Source of the DNA: Endobacter medicaginis
GTDB lineage: Bacteria > Pseudomonadota > Alphaproteobacteria > Acetobacterales > Acetobacteraceae
DNA length: 64,000 bases
Assembly (NCBI RefSeq): GCF_014192375.1
Contig: NZ_JACHXV010000008.1
Coordinates: 1 to 64,000 of the forward strand
Reading direction: 5' to 3'
Shown here: positions 38,578 to 49,263 of the stretch, one piece after another
Layout: every line of letters starts with the position of its first letter
How positions within the stretch are numbered: the stretch's first letter is position 1
Position numbers and translations under genes: made by a program
The notes under the pieces: generated by a model
Told to the model about the DNA's origin: nothing
What the model saw: only the letters and a program-made list of their open reading frames with translations
Databases searched by the model: none

Positions 38578-38642
38578 TTCTCAGCTATTCGGCATCCCGC
38601 GAGCCCCGAGACCGCTGCGTTCATGTTCCAGGAAAACCATCC

Positions 38643-40811
38643 GTGCCCCGTCTGCGCCCTTACCTGTCCACCCTGCTTGCCGCCGCCACCCTCTGCCCCT
38701 CGCTGATGGCCCGAGCCCAGCCGCAGGTTCAGGCTCAGCCACAGAAATCGTCCCACGAGCAGATCGTCGTCACTGCCCAGCGTCGCAACCGCATGGAGGT
38801 CACACAGGGCGGCCAGCTCGGCGCGCTCGGCACCAAACGCGGTCTCGACGTGCCGTTCAACATCCGCAGCTACAATGCGAGCCTGATCCTCAACCAGCAG
38901 TCGCAGACCCTCGGCGAGGTGCTGGAGAACGACCCCTCCGTGCGCACCACCTACGGCTACGGCAATTTCTCCGAGCTGTTCGTCATCCGAGGCTTCCCGG
39001 TCTATGGCGACGACGTCTCGATCGACGGGCTCTACGGCATCACCCCGCGCCAGCTCGTCTCGCCGCAGCTCTACGAGAGCGTGCAGGTACTCAACGGCGC
39101 CTCCGCCTTCCTCAACGGCGCTGCTCCCGGCGGTACCGCGATCGGCGGCAACATCAACCTGATCTTCAAGAAGGCCACCGATGCGCCGATCAGCCGGCTC
39201 ACCGGCGACTACACCAGCCGCGGCCAGGGCGGCGGCAGCATCGATTTCTCCCGCCGCTTCGGGCCCGACAACCAATTCGGCGCCCGCATCAACGTCGCCG
39301 GCCTGTCCGGCCAGACCCCAGTCGATCACGAGACGCATCATTCGGTCGCCGTCGGCGGCGCCTTCGACTGGCGCTCGCGCGACCGCCGCACCCGTGTGAC
39401 CCTCGACATCGCCTACCAGAACCAGGGCGTGGACTGGGGCCGCCCCGCGATCTTCCTCGCCACCGGGCTGAAATCCGTCCCCCGCCCGCCCTCGCCATCG
39501 ACCAATTTCGGCCAGCCCTGGACCTTCACCGAGCTAAACTACATCTTCGGCAAGCTCAGAATCGAGCACGATTTCTCCGACAACGTCATGGGCTACCTCG
39601 ATTTCGGCGGCCTCGGCGCAAATGAGCGCGGCAACTATTCCACGCTCACCGTCACCAACCCGGCCACGGGAGCGGCCACCAATGGCAATCTCTACGTGCC
39701 TTTCGTGCAGACCAACGAAAGCACACGCGGTGGCCTGCGCATCCATGCGCGCACCGGACCGGTGAAGCACGAGGTCAATCTCGGCGGATCGTCGATCTGG
39801 TCGGAGACCGACACCGCCTACGCGCTGTCGCTGAAGGGGCCGATCGCGTCAAACCTCTATACGCCGATCTACGCGCCCAGGCCGACGCAGAGCTTCATCG
39901 GAGGCGACATCGTCGACCCGCGCAAGAACCGCGATCTTCTCTATTACAGCCTGTTCTTCTCCGACACGGCTTCGTTTTTCGGCGACCGCGTCGGCCTCAC
40001 CGGCGGGTTCCGCTACCAGAACATCCTCAACAACAGCTTCGGCTATGCGCTGGCCGGACCCAAGACCACATACAACCGCGACGCCATCACCCCGGTGGTT
40101 GGCGTCGTCGTACATGTCACCCGTCATGCCTCGGTCTATTTCAACCGCATCGAGGGCCTCTCGCCCGGACCGAACGCGACGGGCGCAGTCGTCAATGCCG
40201 GCCAGATCTTCCCGCCGTACAAGACCACCCAGTACGAAGCCGGCGCCAAATACGACATCGGCACGTTCGGCGCCTCGCTCGCCTTCTACACCCTGTCGCA
40301 GCCGAACGCGTTGACCCAGCCGCTCGGCACCACCGGACAGTCGATCTTCACCGTCGACGGCAGGCAGCGCAACCAGGGCATCGAACTCAACGTCAACGGC
40401 CAGATCCTCCGCGGCCTGCGCTTCAACGGAGGTGAGACCGTCATCGACGCCGACCTCAAGCGAACCGCGGGTGGGCTGTACGACGGCAACCGCGCCGTCG
40501 GCGTGCCGGGCTACACGATCAACGGCAATCTCGAATACGACCTGCCCTTCATCGAGGGCGCCACACTGGTCGGCCGCGTCGTGCAGACCGGCCATCAGTG
40601 GGCCAATCAGGCCAACACGCAGCGTCTGCCCGCCTGGACCCGCTTCGATCTCGGCACGCGCTACACGTTCCTCGCCGCCCATCATCCGCTGACCGTCCGT
40701 TTCGGTGTCGACAACATCGCCAACCGCCGTTACTGGGCGTCCTCGTTCGGCGGCTATCTGCTCGAAGGCGCACCGCGGACCTACAAGCTGTCGTTGACTG
40801 CGGATTTCTGA
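38643..40811 (+). CDS. TonB-dependent outer-membrane receptor, siderophore type
   Basis: A 722-residue outer-membrane receptor. The start is GTG 38643 with AGGA about 10 bp before it. It gives a signal peptide (LRPYLSTLLAAATLCPSLMARAQ, read in two parts) with cleavage near residue 22. The TonB-box-like E-Q-I-V-V-T-A follows, then the plug domain (TLGEVLENDPSVRTTYGYG, LFVIRGFPVYGDDVSIDGLYG, AFLNGAAPGGTAIGG), then a 22-strand-type barrel ending in G-A-P-R-T-Y-K-L-S-L-T-A-D-F with terminal Phe. The plug pattern suits ferric-siderophore receptors, but the ligand cannot be read. No TonB, ExbB or siderophore genes lie nearby. A strong terminator follows. Confidence 0.9.
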   Translation: MPRLRPYLSTLLAAATLCPSLMARAQPQVQAQPQKSSHEQIVVTAQRRNRMEVTQGGQLGALGTKRGLDVPFNIRSYNASLILNQQSQTLGEVLENDPSVRTTYGYGNFSELFVIRGFPVYGDDVSIDGLYGITPRQLVSPQLYESVQVLNGASAFLNGAAPGGTAIGGNINLIFKKATDAPISRLTGDYTSRGQGGGSIDFSRRFGPDNQFGARINVAGLSGQTPVDHETHHSVAVGGAFDWRSRDRRTRVTLDIAYQNQGVDWGRPAIFLATGLKSVPRPPSPSTNFGQPWTFTELNYIFGKLRIEHDFSDNVMGYLDFGGLGANERGNYSTLTVTNPATGAATNGNLYVPFVQTNESTRGGLRIHARTGPVKHEVNLGGSSIWSETDTAYALSLKGPIASNLYTPIYAPRPTQSFIGGDIVDPRKNRDLLYYSLFFSDTASFFGDRVGLTGGFRYQNILNNSFGYALAGPKTTYNRDAITPVVGVVVHVTRHASVYFNRIEGLSPGPNATGAVVNAGQIFPPYKTTQYEAGAKYDIGTFGASLAFYTLSQPNALTQPLGTTGQSIFTVDGRQRNQGIELNVNGQILRGLRFNGGETVIDADLKRTAGGLYDGNRAVGVPGYTINGNLEYDLPFIEGATLVGRVVQTGHQWANQANTQRLPAWTRFDLGTRYTFLAAHHPLTVRFGVDNIANRRYWASSFGGYLLEGAPRTYKLSLTADF

Positions 40812-40844
40812 CGTCTTCGTCCCGGATCTGACTCACAGTTTCCC

Positions 40845-40879
40845 AGGGCCATCGCGATCTCGTCGCGACGGCCCTTTTT
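40845..40879 (+). terminator. Intrinsic terminator after the TonB-dependent receptor
   Basis: AGGGCC (40845-40850), inner CGCGA/TCGCG stem, GGCCCT (40870-40875), then a run of Ts (to 40879). A textbook rho-independent terminator 34 bp after the receptor stop. Confidence 0.9.
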
Positions 40880-40895
40880 GCATACGGAAAAGCCA

Positions 40896-40937
40896 TCTGC
40901 ACAAATAATATGCAGAGAAAACTGACTAAACAGTCAG
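40896..40937. repeat. Two inverted repeats in the upstream region of the nitrate operon
   Basis: TCTGCA-N9-TGCAGA (40896-40916) and CTGACT-AAAC-AGTCAG (40922-40937) lie in a notably A+T-rich stretch about 240-280 bp before the transporter gene. The second resembles operators of TetR-type repressors. They may belong to the promoter of the nitrate operon; no dedicated regulator is adjacent. The rest of the gap to 41029 shows no gene. Confidence 0.5.
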
Positions 40938-41029
40938 AATCATCTATTTGTCGGAAATATGTGCAGTGGTGTCGAATTTTCTTTGAAATCGGCATGGCCT
41001 TTTGCCTAGATTGAGCCCGCGATAGTCAG

Positions 41030-41106
41030 ATCGGGCAACGGCGGCCGATGCTGAGACACGGGGGCCTCCCCTGATCCAGATCATCCCACGGGCCAAGGAC
41101 GGCCCG
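41030..41106 (+). promoter_or_regulatory. Candidate ANTAR-protein (NasT) target leader of the nitrate assimilation operon
   Basis: Two hairpins with six-base loops that carry A at position 1 and G at position 4, the hallmark of RNA bound by ANTAR regulators. The first is 41030-41049, stem ATCGGGC/GGCCGAT with one G-G mismatch and loop AACGGC. The second is 41089-41106, perfect stem CGGGCC/GGCCCG with loop AAGGAC. A GGGG/CCCC hairpin lies in the 39-nt spacer. A further stem GATGACC (41124-41130) / GGTCATC (41156-41162) precedes the transporter ATG, without a T run. nasT and nasS are in the same gene cluster, which supports the call. The long spacer is unusual. Confidence 0.5.
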
Positions 41107-41174
41107 CGCTGCCCGACAAGGGCGATGACCCGCCAACACGGCCACGCGCCCTGCCGGTCATCCGGATCACGCCG

Positions 41175-42392
41175 ATGAACAGAGCTTTCTTCAAGGCCGG
41201 GCATCCGCCCACCCTGCTCGCCTCGTTCCTGTATTTCGACCTGTCGTTCATGATCTGGGTGCTGCTCGGCCCGCTGGGGATCTCGATCTCCAGGGACCTG
41301 CATCTCGATCCGGCCCAGAAGGGCCTGCTGGTCGGCACCCCGGTGCTCGCCGGCGCGTTCCTGCGCGTCGTCTGCGGCACGCTGGTCGATCGCTTCGGCC
41401 CGAAGAAGGTCGCCATCGCCTGCCAACTCATCGTGATCGCCGGTCTCGCCGTCACCTGGCTTGCCGCCCCGCACAGCCTCGCCCCGCTGTTCGGCCTCGC
41501 CCTCGTGCTCGGCCTCGCCGGCGCCTCCTTCGCCATCGCCCTGCCGATGGCCTCGGCCTGGTATCCGCCCGAGTACCAGGGCACCGCGCTCGGCATCGCC
41601 GGCGCGGGCAACTCCGGCACCGCGCTCGCCGCCCTGTTCGCACCCGCCCTGGCGATGAAATATGGCTGGCTGAACGTGATCGGCCTGGCCACCATCCCGA
41701 TGACGCTGGTGCTGATCCTGTTCGTCCTGATCGCCAGGGAGGCGCCCAACCGCCGCCCGCGCCAGTCGCTGGCCGCCTTCCTGCCGCTGCTCAAGCAGCT
41801 CGACTGCTGGCGCCTGATGTTCTTCTACATGGTCACCTTCGGCGGCTTCGTCGGCCTGGCCTCGTTCCTGACCATCTATTTCAACGACCAGTACGGCCTG
41901 AACCCCAAGACCGCCGGCTTCTGCACCGCCGCGGTGGTGTTCGCCGGCTCGTTCGTGCGCCCCTTCGGCGGCGCCCTCGCCGACCGCATCGGCGGCCTGC
42001 GCGCGCTGACCATCGTCTATGTCTGCGCCGCCGCGATTTTCGGCGTCATCTCCACCGGCCTGCCGACCATCGAGCTCGCACTCGGCGCCTTCGTGCTCGG
42101 CATGCTGTTCCTCGGCATGGGCAACGGCGCGGTGTTCCAGCTCGTGCCGAACCGCTTCCCGGCCCAGGTCGGTGCGATGACCGGCCTGGTCGGCATGGCC
42201 GGCGGCATCGGCGGCTTCTACCTGCCGACCTCGCTCGGCCTGGTTCGCAAGTATCTCGGCTCCTACAACATGGGCTTCCTCGCCTATGCCGGGCTCGCCG
42301 TGATCGCCCTGCTGGTGGTGCTGAGCTGCCGCCGCAGCTGGAAGACCACCCATGCCGCAGCCCCGGCCGACGCCGTGGCCCAGGCCGCCTGA
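41175..42392 (+). CDS. Nitrate/nitrite transporter, MFS NarK/NasA family
   Basis: A 405-residue major-facilitator protein with twelve hydrophobic helices. The family motifs are present: an early MIWVLLGPLGISISRDL, GTLVDRFGPKKVAIACQL between helices 2 and 3, and the nitrate-signature GLAGASFAIALPMASAWYPPEYQGTALGIAGAGNSGTA (read in pieces), with a second signature near GMGNGAVFQLVPNRFP. Helix residues of this kind bind nitrate in NarK. As first gene of an assimilation operon its job is nitrate and possibly nitrite uptake across the inner membrane. A structured leader precedes the ATG at 41175, and nirB follows after 47 bp. Confidence 0.93.
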   Translation: MNRAFFKAGHPPTLLASFLYFDLSFMIWVLLGPLGISISRDLHLDPAQKGLLVGTPVLAGAFLRVVCGTLVDRFGPKKVAIACQLIVIAGLAVTWLAAPHSLAPLFGLALVLGLAGASFAIALPMASAWYPPEYQGTALGIAGAGNSGTALAALFAPALAMKYGWLNVIGLATIPMTLVLILFVLIAREAPNRRPRQSLAAFLPLLKQLDCWRLMFFYMVTFGGFVGLASFLTIYFNDQYGLNPKTAGFCTAAVVFAGSFVRPFGGALADRIGGLRALTIVYVCAAAIFGVISTGLPTIELALGAFVLGMLFLGMGNGAVFQLVPNRFPAQVGAMTGLVGMAGGIGGFYLPTSLGLVRKYLGSYNMGFLAYAGLAVIALLVVLSCRRSWKTTHAAAPADAVAQAA

Positions 42393-42439
42393 ACTCCAAA
42401 GCCTCTCCCGTCAGAAACAACGCAGTCGGAACCAAGCTG

Positions 42440-45313
42440 ATGCGCAAAGACAACATCGTCATCATCGGCAACGGCATGGTCGGCCATTACTGCGCCGAAC
42501 AGCTCGTCACCCAGGGCCTGCACGAGACCCACCAAGTGCATGTCTTCGGTGGCGAGACCCACCATGCCTATGACCGCGTGCATCTGACGGAGTACATGGT
42601 CGGGCAGAGTGCCGCGGCCCTCCGCCTGCACAAGGAGGACTTCCACGACAACCATGGCCTGACGCTGCATCTCGGCGCGATGGTGCGGCGCATCGACCGT
42701 GCGGCGAAGGAGATCGTCACCGATACCGGTGCCTTCCCCTACGACAAGCTGGTGATCGCCACGGGCTCGTTCCCGTTCGTGCCGCCGGTGCCGGGCAATT
42801 CCGGCACCGCGGGTCTCGTCTACCGCACGCTCGACGATCTCGACATCATCCGTGCCGCCGCGGTCGGCGCCAGCCACGGCGTGGTGATCGGCGGCGGCCT
42901 GCTCGGGCTGGAAGCCGCCAACGCGATCAAGGCGCTCGGCCTCGATGTCGCGGTGGTCGAGTTCGCCCCGCGCCTGATGCCGGTGCAGCTCGACGATGGC
43001 GGTGGTGCGGCCCTGCGCCACCGTATCGAGCAGCTCGGCCTGACCGTGCTGACCGCACATGCGACCAAGGAAATCGTCGCCGGCGACAGCAAGCGCCACA
43101 AGCTGGTGTTCGCCGATGGCAGCGAACTCGAGACGGACATGGTGGTGTTCTCCGCCGGTATCCGCCCGCAGGACGCGCTCGCCCGGGAGGCTGGCCTCGC
43201 ATTGGGTGCGCGTGGCGGCATCGCGGTCGACGACCACTGCCGCACCTCCGATCCTGACATCTTCGCCATCGGCGAATGCGCCGCCTGGAACGACCGCATC
43301 TTCGGCCTCGTCGCCCCCGGCTACACCATGGCCCGCACTGCGGCCGCGGTGATCGGCGGCGAGGATGCCGCCTTCACCGGTGCGGACATGTCCACCAAGC
43401 TCAAGCTGCTCGGTGTCGATGTGGGCTCGATCGGCGATGCGCATGGCGCCGAGCCCGGCTCGAAGAGCTACCGCTTCATCGGCGAGGGCGAAGGCGCCTA
43501 TCGCCGCCTGGTGCTCTCCCCCGATGGCAGTCGTGTGACCGGTGCGATCCTGGTCGGTGACAATTCCTATTACGACACCATCCTGCAATTCGTGCAGAAC
43601 GCCATCAAGCCGCCCGCCGACCCGGCCGCCCTCATCCTGCCCAAGGGCGAGGGCGCGGTGCTGCTTGGCTCGGATGCGCTGCCCGATACCGCCACCATCT
43701 GCTCTTGCCACAACGTCTCCAAAGGCGCGGTGTGCTCGGCGATCGAGGCAGGCTGTGGCGATCTCGCCAGTCTGAAGGCCTCCACCAAGGCCTCGACGGG
43801 CTGCGGCGGCTGTGCCGCCCTGCTCAAGAGCGTGTTCGAGAGCGAGCTGACCGCGCGCGGCATCGTGGTCGATCGCAGCATCTGCGAACATTTCAGCCAC
43901 ACCCGGCAGGAACTCTATTCGCTGGTGCGCGTGCACGACATCCACTCCTTCGAGGAGCTGATGGCGCAACATGGCAATGGCGGCCTGGGTTGCGACATCT
44001 GCAAGCCAGCCGTCGCCTCGATCCTGGCGTCCGCATGGAACAAGCCGATCATGGATCGCGCCTATGTGCCGTTGCAGGACACCAACGACACCTTCATGGC
44101 CAACATGCAGAAGAACGGCACCTATTCGGTGATGCCGCGCATCGCCGGCGGCGAGGTCAGCCCCGACAAGCTGATCGTGCTCGGCCAGGTGGCGAAGAAA
44201 TACGGCCTCTACACCAAGATCACCGGCGGCCAGCGCGTCGACCTGTTCGGCGCCCAGCTTCACCAGCTCCCCGACATCTGGGCCGAACTGCTCGCAGCCG
44301 GCTTCGAGACCGGCCATGCCTATGGCAAGTCCACCCGCACGGTGAAATCCTGCGTCGGCTCGACCTGGTGCCGTTACGGCGTGCAGGATTCCGTCAGCAA
44401 GGCGCTCGATCTGGAGCATCGCTACAAGGGCCTGCGCGCACCGCACAAACTCAAATACGCGGTGTCCGGCTGCACCCGCGAATGCGCCGAGGCGCAGAGC
44501 AAGGATGTCGGCGTGATCGCCACCGAGAATGGCTGGAACCTCTATGTCTGCGGCAATGGCGGCATGAAGCCGCGCCACGCCGAGCTGTTCGCCACCGACC
44601 TCGATGACGCGACCCTGATCCGCTACATCGACCGCTTCCTGATGTTCTACATCCGCACCGCCGACCGGCTGCAGCGCACCTCGGTGTGGCGCGACAATCT
44701 CGAAGGCGGGCTCGACTATCTCCGCGACGTCATCATCAACGACAGCCTCGGCATCGCCGCCGAGCTGGAAGCGCAGATGCAGGCCGTGGTCGACACCTAT
44801 GAATGCGAATGGGCCAACGCGCTGACCGATGCCGAGAAGCTCAAGCGCTTCCGCACCTTCGTCAACGACAGCCGTCCCGATCCGAACGTGCGCGTCGTGC
44901 CAGAGCGCGATCAGGTCAAGGCGGCCGACAACCTCACCGAGGCCGCTCCTCTCGACAGCGGCCCGCACGATTGGACCTCGCTGTGCACCGAGGCCGATCT
45001 GGTGGCCAATTCCGGCGTCGTCGCCTGGCACAACGGCGCGCAGGTGGCGCTGTTCTGGGTGCCCGATCGCGGTCGGGTCTATGCGATCGACAACCACGAC
45101 CCGTTCTCCAACGCCAACGTGCTCGGGCGCGGCATTCTCGGTGACCTCAAGGGCCATGTCGTGGTCGCTTCCCCGCTCTACAAGCAGCATTTCCGCCTCG
45201 AGGACGGCATCTGCCTCGAGGACGAAAGCAAGCGCGTGGCGGTGTGGGATGCGCGGCTCGAGGGCGGGCGCGTCGAGATCCGCGCCAAGGTGCCAGAGCT
45301 GGTTCCGGCCTGA
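42440..45313 (+). CDS. nirB: Assimilatory nitrite reductase, NirB-NirD fusion
   Basis: Cytosolic NAD(P)H-dependent siroheme nitrite reductase, nitrite to ammonium. In its 957 residues NirB is followed by its small subunit. FAD/NAD domain: [13 protein letters not shown] at 7 and [20 protein letters not shown] near 155. BFD-type [2Fe-2S] domain: [11 protein letters not shown] near 420 with STGCGGC. Siroheme/[4Fe-4S] ligands: C-x5-C (CVGSTWC near 638) and C-x3-C (CTREC near 678). NirB normally ends near 835. Here residues from about 843 ([11 protein letters not shown]) form a Rieske-like NirD domain: [37 protein letters not shown]. As in NirD generally, the Rieske Cys/His ligands are lacking. 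The nitrate reductase gene follows after 11 bp. Confidence 0.95.
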   Translation: MRKDNIVIIGNGMVGHYCAEQLVTQGLHETHQVHVFGGETHHAYDRVHLTEYMVGQSAAALRLHKEDFHDNHGLTLHLGAMVRRIDRAAKEIVTDTGAFPYDKLVIATGSFPFVPPVPGNSGTAGLVYRTLDDLDIIRAAAVGASHGVVIGGGLLGLEAANAIKALGLDVAVVEFAPRLMPVQLDDGGGAALRHRIEQLGLTVLTAHATKEIVAGDSKRHKLVFADGSELETDMVVFSAGIRPQDALAREAGLALGARGGIAVDDHCRTSDPDIFAIGECAAWNDRIFGLVAPGYTMARTAAAVIGGEDAAFTGADMSTKLKLLGVDVGSIGDAHGAEPGSKSYRFIGEGEGAYRRLVLSPDGSRVTGAILVGDNSYYDTILQFVQNAIKPPADPAALILPKGEGAVLLGSDALPDTATICSCHNVSKGAVCSAIEAGCGDLASLKASTKASTGCGGCAALLKSVFESELTARGIVVDRSICEHFSHTRQELYSLVRVHDIHSFEELMAQHGNGGLGCDICKPAVASILASAWNKPIMDRAYVPLQDTNDTFMANMQKNGTYSVMPRIAGGEVSPDKLIVLGQVAKKYGLYTKITGGQRVDLFGAQLHQLPDIWAELLAAGFETGHAYGKSTRTVKSCVGSTWCRYGVQDSVSKALDLEHRYKGLRAPHKLKYAVSGCTRECAEAQSKDVGVIATENGWNLYVCGNGGMKPRHAELFATDLDDATLIRYIDRFLMFYIRTADRLQRTSVWRDNLEGGLDYLRDVIINDSLGIAAELEAQMQAVVDTYECEWANALTDAEKLKRFRTFVNDSRPDPNVRVVPERDQVKAADNLTEAAPLDSGPHDWTSLCTEADLVANSGVVAWHNGAQVALFWVPDRGRVYAIDNHDPFSNANVLGRGILGDLKGHVVVASPLYKQHFRLEDGICLEDESKRVAVWDARLEGGRVEIRAKVPELVPA

Positions 45314-45324
45314 ACCCGCGACAG

Positions 45325-48300
45325 GTGGACACGCGCACCGAAATCCGCTCCTCCTGCCCCTATTGCGGGGTCGGCTGCGGCATCATCATGGAGGTCGAGG
45401 GCGACCGGATCACCCGCATCAAGGGTGATCCGGACCACCCGACCAACCGTGGGCGCCTGTGCACCAAGGGCAGTTCCTGCGACAAGCCGCTCACCGCGCC
45501 TCAGCGCCTCGCCAGCGCGATGGCGCGCCCGTCGCGTGACGCGGAGGCGACGGCGGTCGAACTCGACACCGCCATCGCCTCGGTCGCGTCGCGGCTGAAA
45601 TCGATCGTCGCCGAACACGGACCGGACTCGGTCTCGCTCTACGTCTCGGGTCAGATGTCGATCGAGGCGCAGTATCTCGCCAACAAGCTCGCCAAGGGTT
45701 ACCTGCGCACCCAGCATATCGAAAGCAACTCGCGCCTGTGCATGGCCAGCGCGGGGGCCGGCTACAAGACCTCGCTGGGGGCCGACGCGCCGCCCGGCTC
45801 CTACGAGGATTTCGATCTCACCGACCTGTTCTTCGTCATCGGCGCGAACATGGCGGACTGCCACCCGATCCTGTTCCTGCGCCTGCTGGATCGCAAGCGC
45901 GACGGGCGCGCGAAGCTGATCGTCGTCGATCCGCGCCGCACTGCGACCGCCGACAAGGCCGACCTGTTCCTCCAGATCCGCCCCGGCACCGATCTCGCCC
46001 TGCTCAACGGCATCCTGCATCTGCTCGTGGTGTCGAAAGCCAATTCGGCGATCGACGCCGATTTCATCGCCGCCCACACCACCGGCTGGGAGGCGATGGA
46101 GCCGTTCCTCGCCGACTACACGCCCGAGCGTGTCGCCGACATCACCGGCATCCCCGAGGCCGATATCCGCCAGGCCGCCGCCTGGATCGCCGAGCACCCG
46201 CGCTGGATGACGCTTTGGACGATGGGCCTCAACCAGTCCGTCTCCGGCACCTGGCACACCAACGCGATCTGCAACCTGCACCTCGCCACCGGCGCGATCT
46301 GCAAGCCCGGCACCGGCCCGTTCTCGCTCACCGGCCAGCCCAACGCGATGGGCGGCCGCGAGATGGGCTATATGGGCCCCGGCCTGCCCGGTCAGCGCAG
46401 CGCGCTGGTGCCCGAGGATCGCGCGTTCGCCGAAGCGCGCTGGAACCTGCCCCCCGGCACCATCCGCGCCGAGCCCGGCATGGGCACCATTGCGATGTTC
46501 GAGGCGATGGCCCGCGGCGAGATCCGCGCCTGCTGGATCATCTGCACCAACCCGGTCGCCTCGATGCCCAACCGCGACACCGTTATCGACGGCCTGCACG
46601 CCGCCGAGCTGGTCGTGGTGCAGGATGCCTTCGCAGATGCCGAGACGGCAGCCTATGCCGACGTACTGCTGCCCGGCGCACTCTGGGCCGAGGGCGACGG
46701 CGTGCAGGTCAATTCCGACCGCACCATGACGCTCACCGCCCGCGCCGTACCGCCCCCGGGTGCGGCCCTGCCCGACTGGCAGCTCATCGCGCGCGTCGCC
46801 TGCGCGATGGGTTTCGAGAGCGCCTTCACCTATGCAGACAGCGCCGAGGTGTTCGACGAGCTGTGCAGTTTCGCCAATCCCGCCACCGGCTACGACATCC
46901 GTGGCGCCAGCCATGCCCGCCTGCGCCGCGAGGGCCCCGTGCAATGGCCCTCGCCGCCCGGCGACACCGCCCCTCGCCATCCGATCCGTTATGTCGAGAG
47001 CGGCGCCCCGCATTTTCCCAAGCCCGACGGCCGCGCCGCCTTCCTGCCGCGCCCGTTCCTGCCGCGCGACGAGGAACCCACCGAGACCTACCCGTTCCTG
47101 CTGTCCACCGGGCGCCTCCAGCACCAGTGGCACACGCTGACCAAGACCGAGCGCGTCGCCTCGCTCAACCGCCTCAACCCCGGCCCGGCGATCGAGATCC
47201 ACCCCGAGGACGCCGCCCCGCTCGGCATCGCCGAGAACGATCTCGTCGCCATCGCCTCGCCGCGCGGCACCGCCGAACTCCCGGCGCACATCACCGATCG
47301 CGTCGCCCCCGGCACCTGCTTCGCGCCGTTCCATTGGAGTGATCGTTTCGGCCCCAAAAAGGCCCTCAACGCGCTCACCAACGACGCCACCGACCCGATC
47401 TCGCTGCAACCGGGTGTGAAGCTCTGCGCCGTCTCGCTCGCCCGGATCGCGCCACCTCCCGCCGCCTTCGTCCCCGACGCCCATTCCGCGGAAACCATGC
47501 TCGACCTCACCGCCGCCCGCCCCGCCTTCACCGGCGATGCCGCGACCTGGACCGCGGGCTTCCTCGCCGCCCTGCGCCTCTCGCCGCCCGAGGGCCTGCT
47601 GCCCGACATCCCCGCCAGCGCGCCGCTCGACCGCGCTCAGCGCCTCTATCTCGACGGGCTGCTGGCCGGGCTCTACGCCCGCCGCCCGGCCGAGACGGCC
47701 ACCACCGCCGCTGCGGTCCCGGCCGCACCCGCCTGGCGCATCTTCTTCGCCTCGCAGACCGGCCGCGCCGAGGAGATGGCGACCGCGCTCCAGGCCACGC
47801 TCGCCCAGTCCGGCCAGCCGGCCAGCCTCGCCGGACTCGACCTCTGCACCATGGCCGAACTGACGGGCACCGTGCTGTTCATCGCCTCCACCTTCGGCGA
47901 CGGCGACGCGCCCGACCATGCGGCGGGCTTCTGGACCGAGCTTTCGGCGCGCGCCGAGCCGCTCACCGGGCTGCGCTATGCCGTGCTCGCACTGGGCGAT
48001 CCGAGCTACCGCAATTTCTGCGGCTTCGGCCGTGCCCTGGACGCGCGTCTCGAGGCCCTCGGCGCCACCCGCATCACCCCGCGCATCGACTGCCCGCCCG
48101 AGATCGAGACCATCCCCGCCGACTGGCGCACCGGTCTCGCCCCCGCCGCCTCCGTTCCGGCCACCGTCGCCGAACCTGCGCCCGCGAAATCCAGTCGTGC
48201 CAACCCGGCCACCGCGACGCTGATCGTCAACCGACGCCTGACCCCCGAAGGCAGCGCGCGCGACACTCGCCAGATCGGTTTCGACCTCTCGGCCACCGAC

Positions 48301-49224
48301 ATCACCTACCAACCCGGCAGCGCGCTCGGCGTCTGGCCGAACAACATCCGTCCGCATGTCGATGCCGCCCTGCGCGCCTTCGGCCTCTCAGAACGTGCCG
48401 AGATCGGCGATGGCGAGGGCGGCACCGGCCCGGCCCGCGACCTGCTCACCCGGCGCTTCGATCTCTGCCGGCCCTCGCGCGCCCTGCTCGAACGGCTCGG
48501 CCGCAACGAACCGGCGTACCTGCCCGACCTGCTGCGCGACGTCTCGATCCCGCTCGCCCCCGAGGAGGTCGCCCCTCTGCTCCGCCGCCAGCAGCCGCGC
48601 CTGTATTCCATCGCCTCCTCCGAGCGCGCCATCGGCCGCGCCGTCCACCTCACCGTTGGGGTGAACTCCGAGCCGCATCCCGGCCTGTGTTCGCATTTCC
48701 TCGCCAGCTGCACGCCCGGCATGGAAATCCGCGTCTTCCTTCAGCCGTCGCGCTATTTCGCGCTTCCCGAGGATGACGACACCCCGGTCATCATGATCGG
48801 GCCAGGCACCGGCATCGCCCCGTTCCGCGGCTTCCTGCAGGAGCGTGCGGCGCGCGGTGCGAAGGGACGCAACTGGCTGTTCTTCGGCGAGCGCAATGCC
48901 GAGGGCGGCTTCTACTACCGCGACGAGCTCGAATCCTGGCAGGCCAGCGGGCTGCTTACCCGGCTTGATACCGCCTTCTCGCGCGACCAGATGCAGCGCC
49001 TCTACGTCCAGCACCGCATGCGCCAGGCGGGCGCGGAGCTGTTCGACTGGCTGCAAGCCGGTGCCGCGGTCTATGTCTGTGGCGATGCCGAACGCATGGC
49101 CCGCGATGTCGATGCGGCCCTGCGCGAGGTGGTGGGCAAGCACGGCCATATGGAGACGGATGCGGCGGATGCGTATGTCGACGGGCTGGTGCGCGCCAAG
49201 CGCTATCTCCGCGATGTGTACTGA
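45325..49224 (+). CDS. Bifunctional assimilatory nitrate reductase / CysJ-type diflavin reductase fusion
   Basis: A 1299-residue fusion. Residues 1 to about 790 are a Mo-bisMGD nitrate reductase of NasA/NasC type: [4Fe-4S] ligands Cys11, Cys14, Cys18 and Cys46, then [20 protein letters not shown] (molybdenum Cys), [31 protein letters not shown] and [14 protein letters not shown]. From about 805 come a flavodoxin-like FMN domain ([26 protein letters not shown]), an FAD domain ([16 protein letters not shown]) and an NADPH domain ([28 protein letters not shown]) ending D-V-Y, as in CysJ. NADPH can therefore feed electrons to nitrate inside one chain. The frame is open back into nirB. GTG at 45325 fits the start just before the first cluster motif, without a strong ribosome site. 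Confidence 0.93.
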   Translation: MDTRTEIRSSCPYCGVGCGIIMEVEGDRITRIKGDPDHPTNRGRLCTKGSSCDKPLTAPQRLASAMARPSRDAEATAVELDTAIASVASRLKSIVAEHGPDSVSLYVSGQMSIEAQYLANKLAKGYLRTQHIESNSRLCMASAGAGYKTSLGADAPPGSYEDFDLTDLFFVIGANMADCHPILFLRLLDRKRDGRAKLIVVDPRRTATADKADLFLQIRPGTDLALLNGILHLLVVSKANSAIDADFIAAHTTGWEAMEPFLADYTPERVADITGIPEADIRQAAAWIAEHPRWMTLWTMGLNQSVSGTWHTNAICNLHLATGAICKPGTGPFSLTGQPNAMGGREMGYMGPGLPGQRSALVPEDRAFAEARWNLPPGTIRAEPGMGTIAMFEAMARGEIRACWIICTNPVASMPNRDTVIDGLHAAELVVVQDAFADAETAAYADVLLPGALWAEGDGVQVNSDRTMTLTARAVPPPGAALPDWQLIARVACAMGFESAFTYADSAEVFDELCSFANPATGYDIRGASHARLRREGPVQWPSPPGDTAPRHPIRYVESGAPHFPKPDGRAAFLPRPFLPRDEEPTETYPFLLSTGRLQHQWHTLTKTERVASLNRLNPGPAIEIHPEDAAPLGIAENDLVAIASPRGTAELPAHITDRVAPGTCFAPFHWSDRFGPKKALNALTNDATDPISLQPGVKLCAVSLARIAPPPAAFVPDAHSAETMLDLTAARPAFTGDAATWTAGFLAALRLSPPEGLLPDIPASAPLDRAQRLYLDGLLAGLYARRPAETATTAAAVPAAPAWRIFFASQTGRAEEMATALQATLAQSGQPASLAGLDLCTMAELTGTVLFIASTFGDGDAPDHAAGFWTELSARAEPLTGLRYAVLALGDPSYRNFCGFGRALDARLEALGATRITPRIDCPPEIETIPADWRTGLAPAASVPATVAEPAPAKSSRANPATATLIVNRRLTPEGSARDTRQIGFDLSATDITYQPGSALGVWPNNIRPHVDAALRAFGLSERAEIGDGEGGTGPARDLLTRRFDLCRPSRALLERLGRNEPAYLPDLLRDVSIPLAPEEVAPLLRRQQPRLYSIASSERAIGRAVHLTVGVNSEPHPGLCSHFLASCTPGMEIRVFLQPSRYFALPEDDDTPVIMIGPGTGIAPFRGFLQERAARGAKGRNWLFFGERNAEGGFYYRDELESWQASGLLTRLDTAFSRDQMQRLYVQHRMRQAGAELFDWLQAGAAVYVCGDAERMARDVDAALREVVGKHGHMETDAADAYVDGLVRAKRYLRDVY

Positions 49225-49263
49225 CCCTGCTGCGCGCCCCGATGAGCGGATGACTGCCCACCG

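Noticed and set aside
38192-39625. 477-codon plus-strand open frame over the oxidoreductase end and receptor start
   Set aside because: Different frame from two recognisable proteins; arginine/proline-rich shadow sequence.
40990-41010. Possible sigma-54 promoter (GG...TTTTGCC) before the nitrate operon
   Set aside because: GG and GC are separated by 11 bp instead of the required 10, and the flanking consensus is poor.
40944-42353. 469-codon minus-strand open frame across the transporter gene
   Set aside because: Antisense to an obvious twelve-helix transporter; low-complexity Gly/Glu/His-rich shadow.
45178-48357. 1059-codon minus-strand open frame
   Set aside because: Antisense to the nitrate reductase fusion. 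Long antisense frames are expected at this base composition, and no domain is recognisable.
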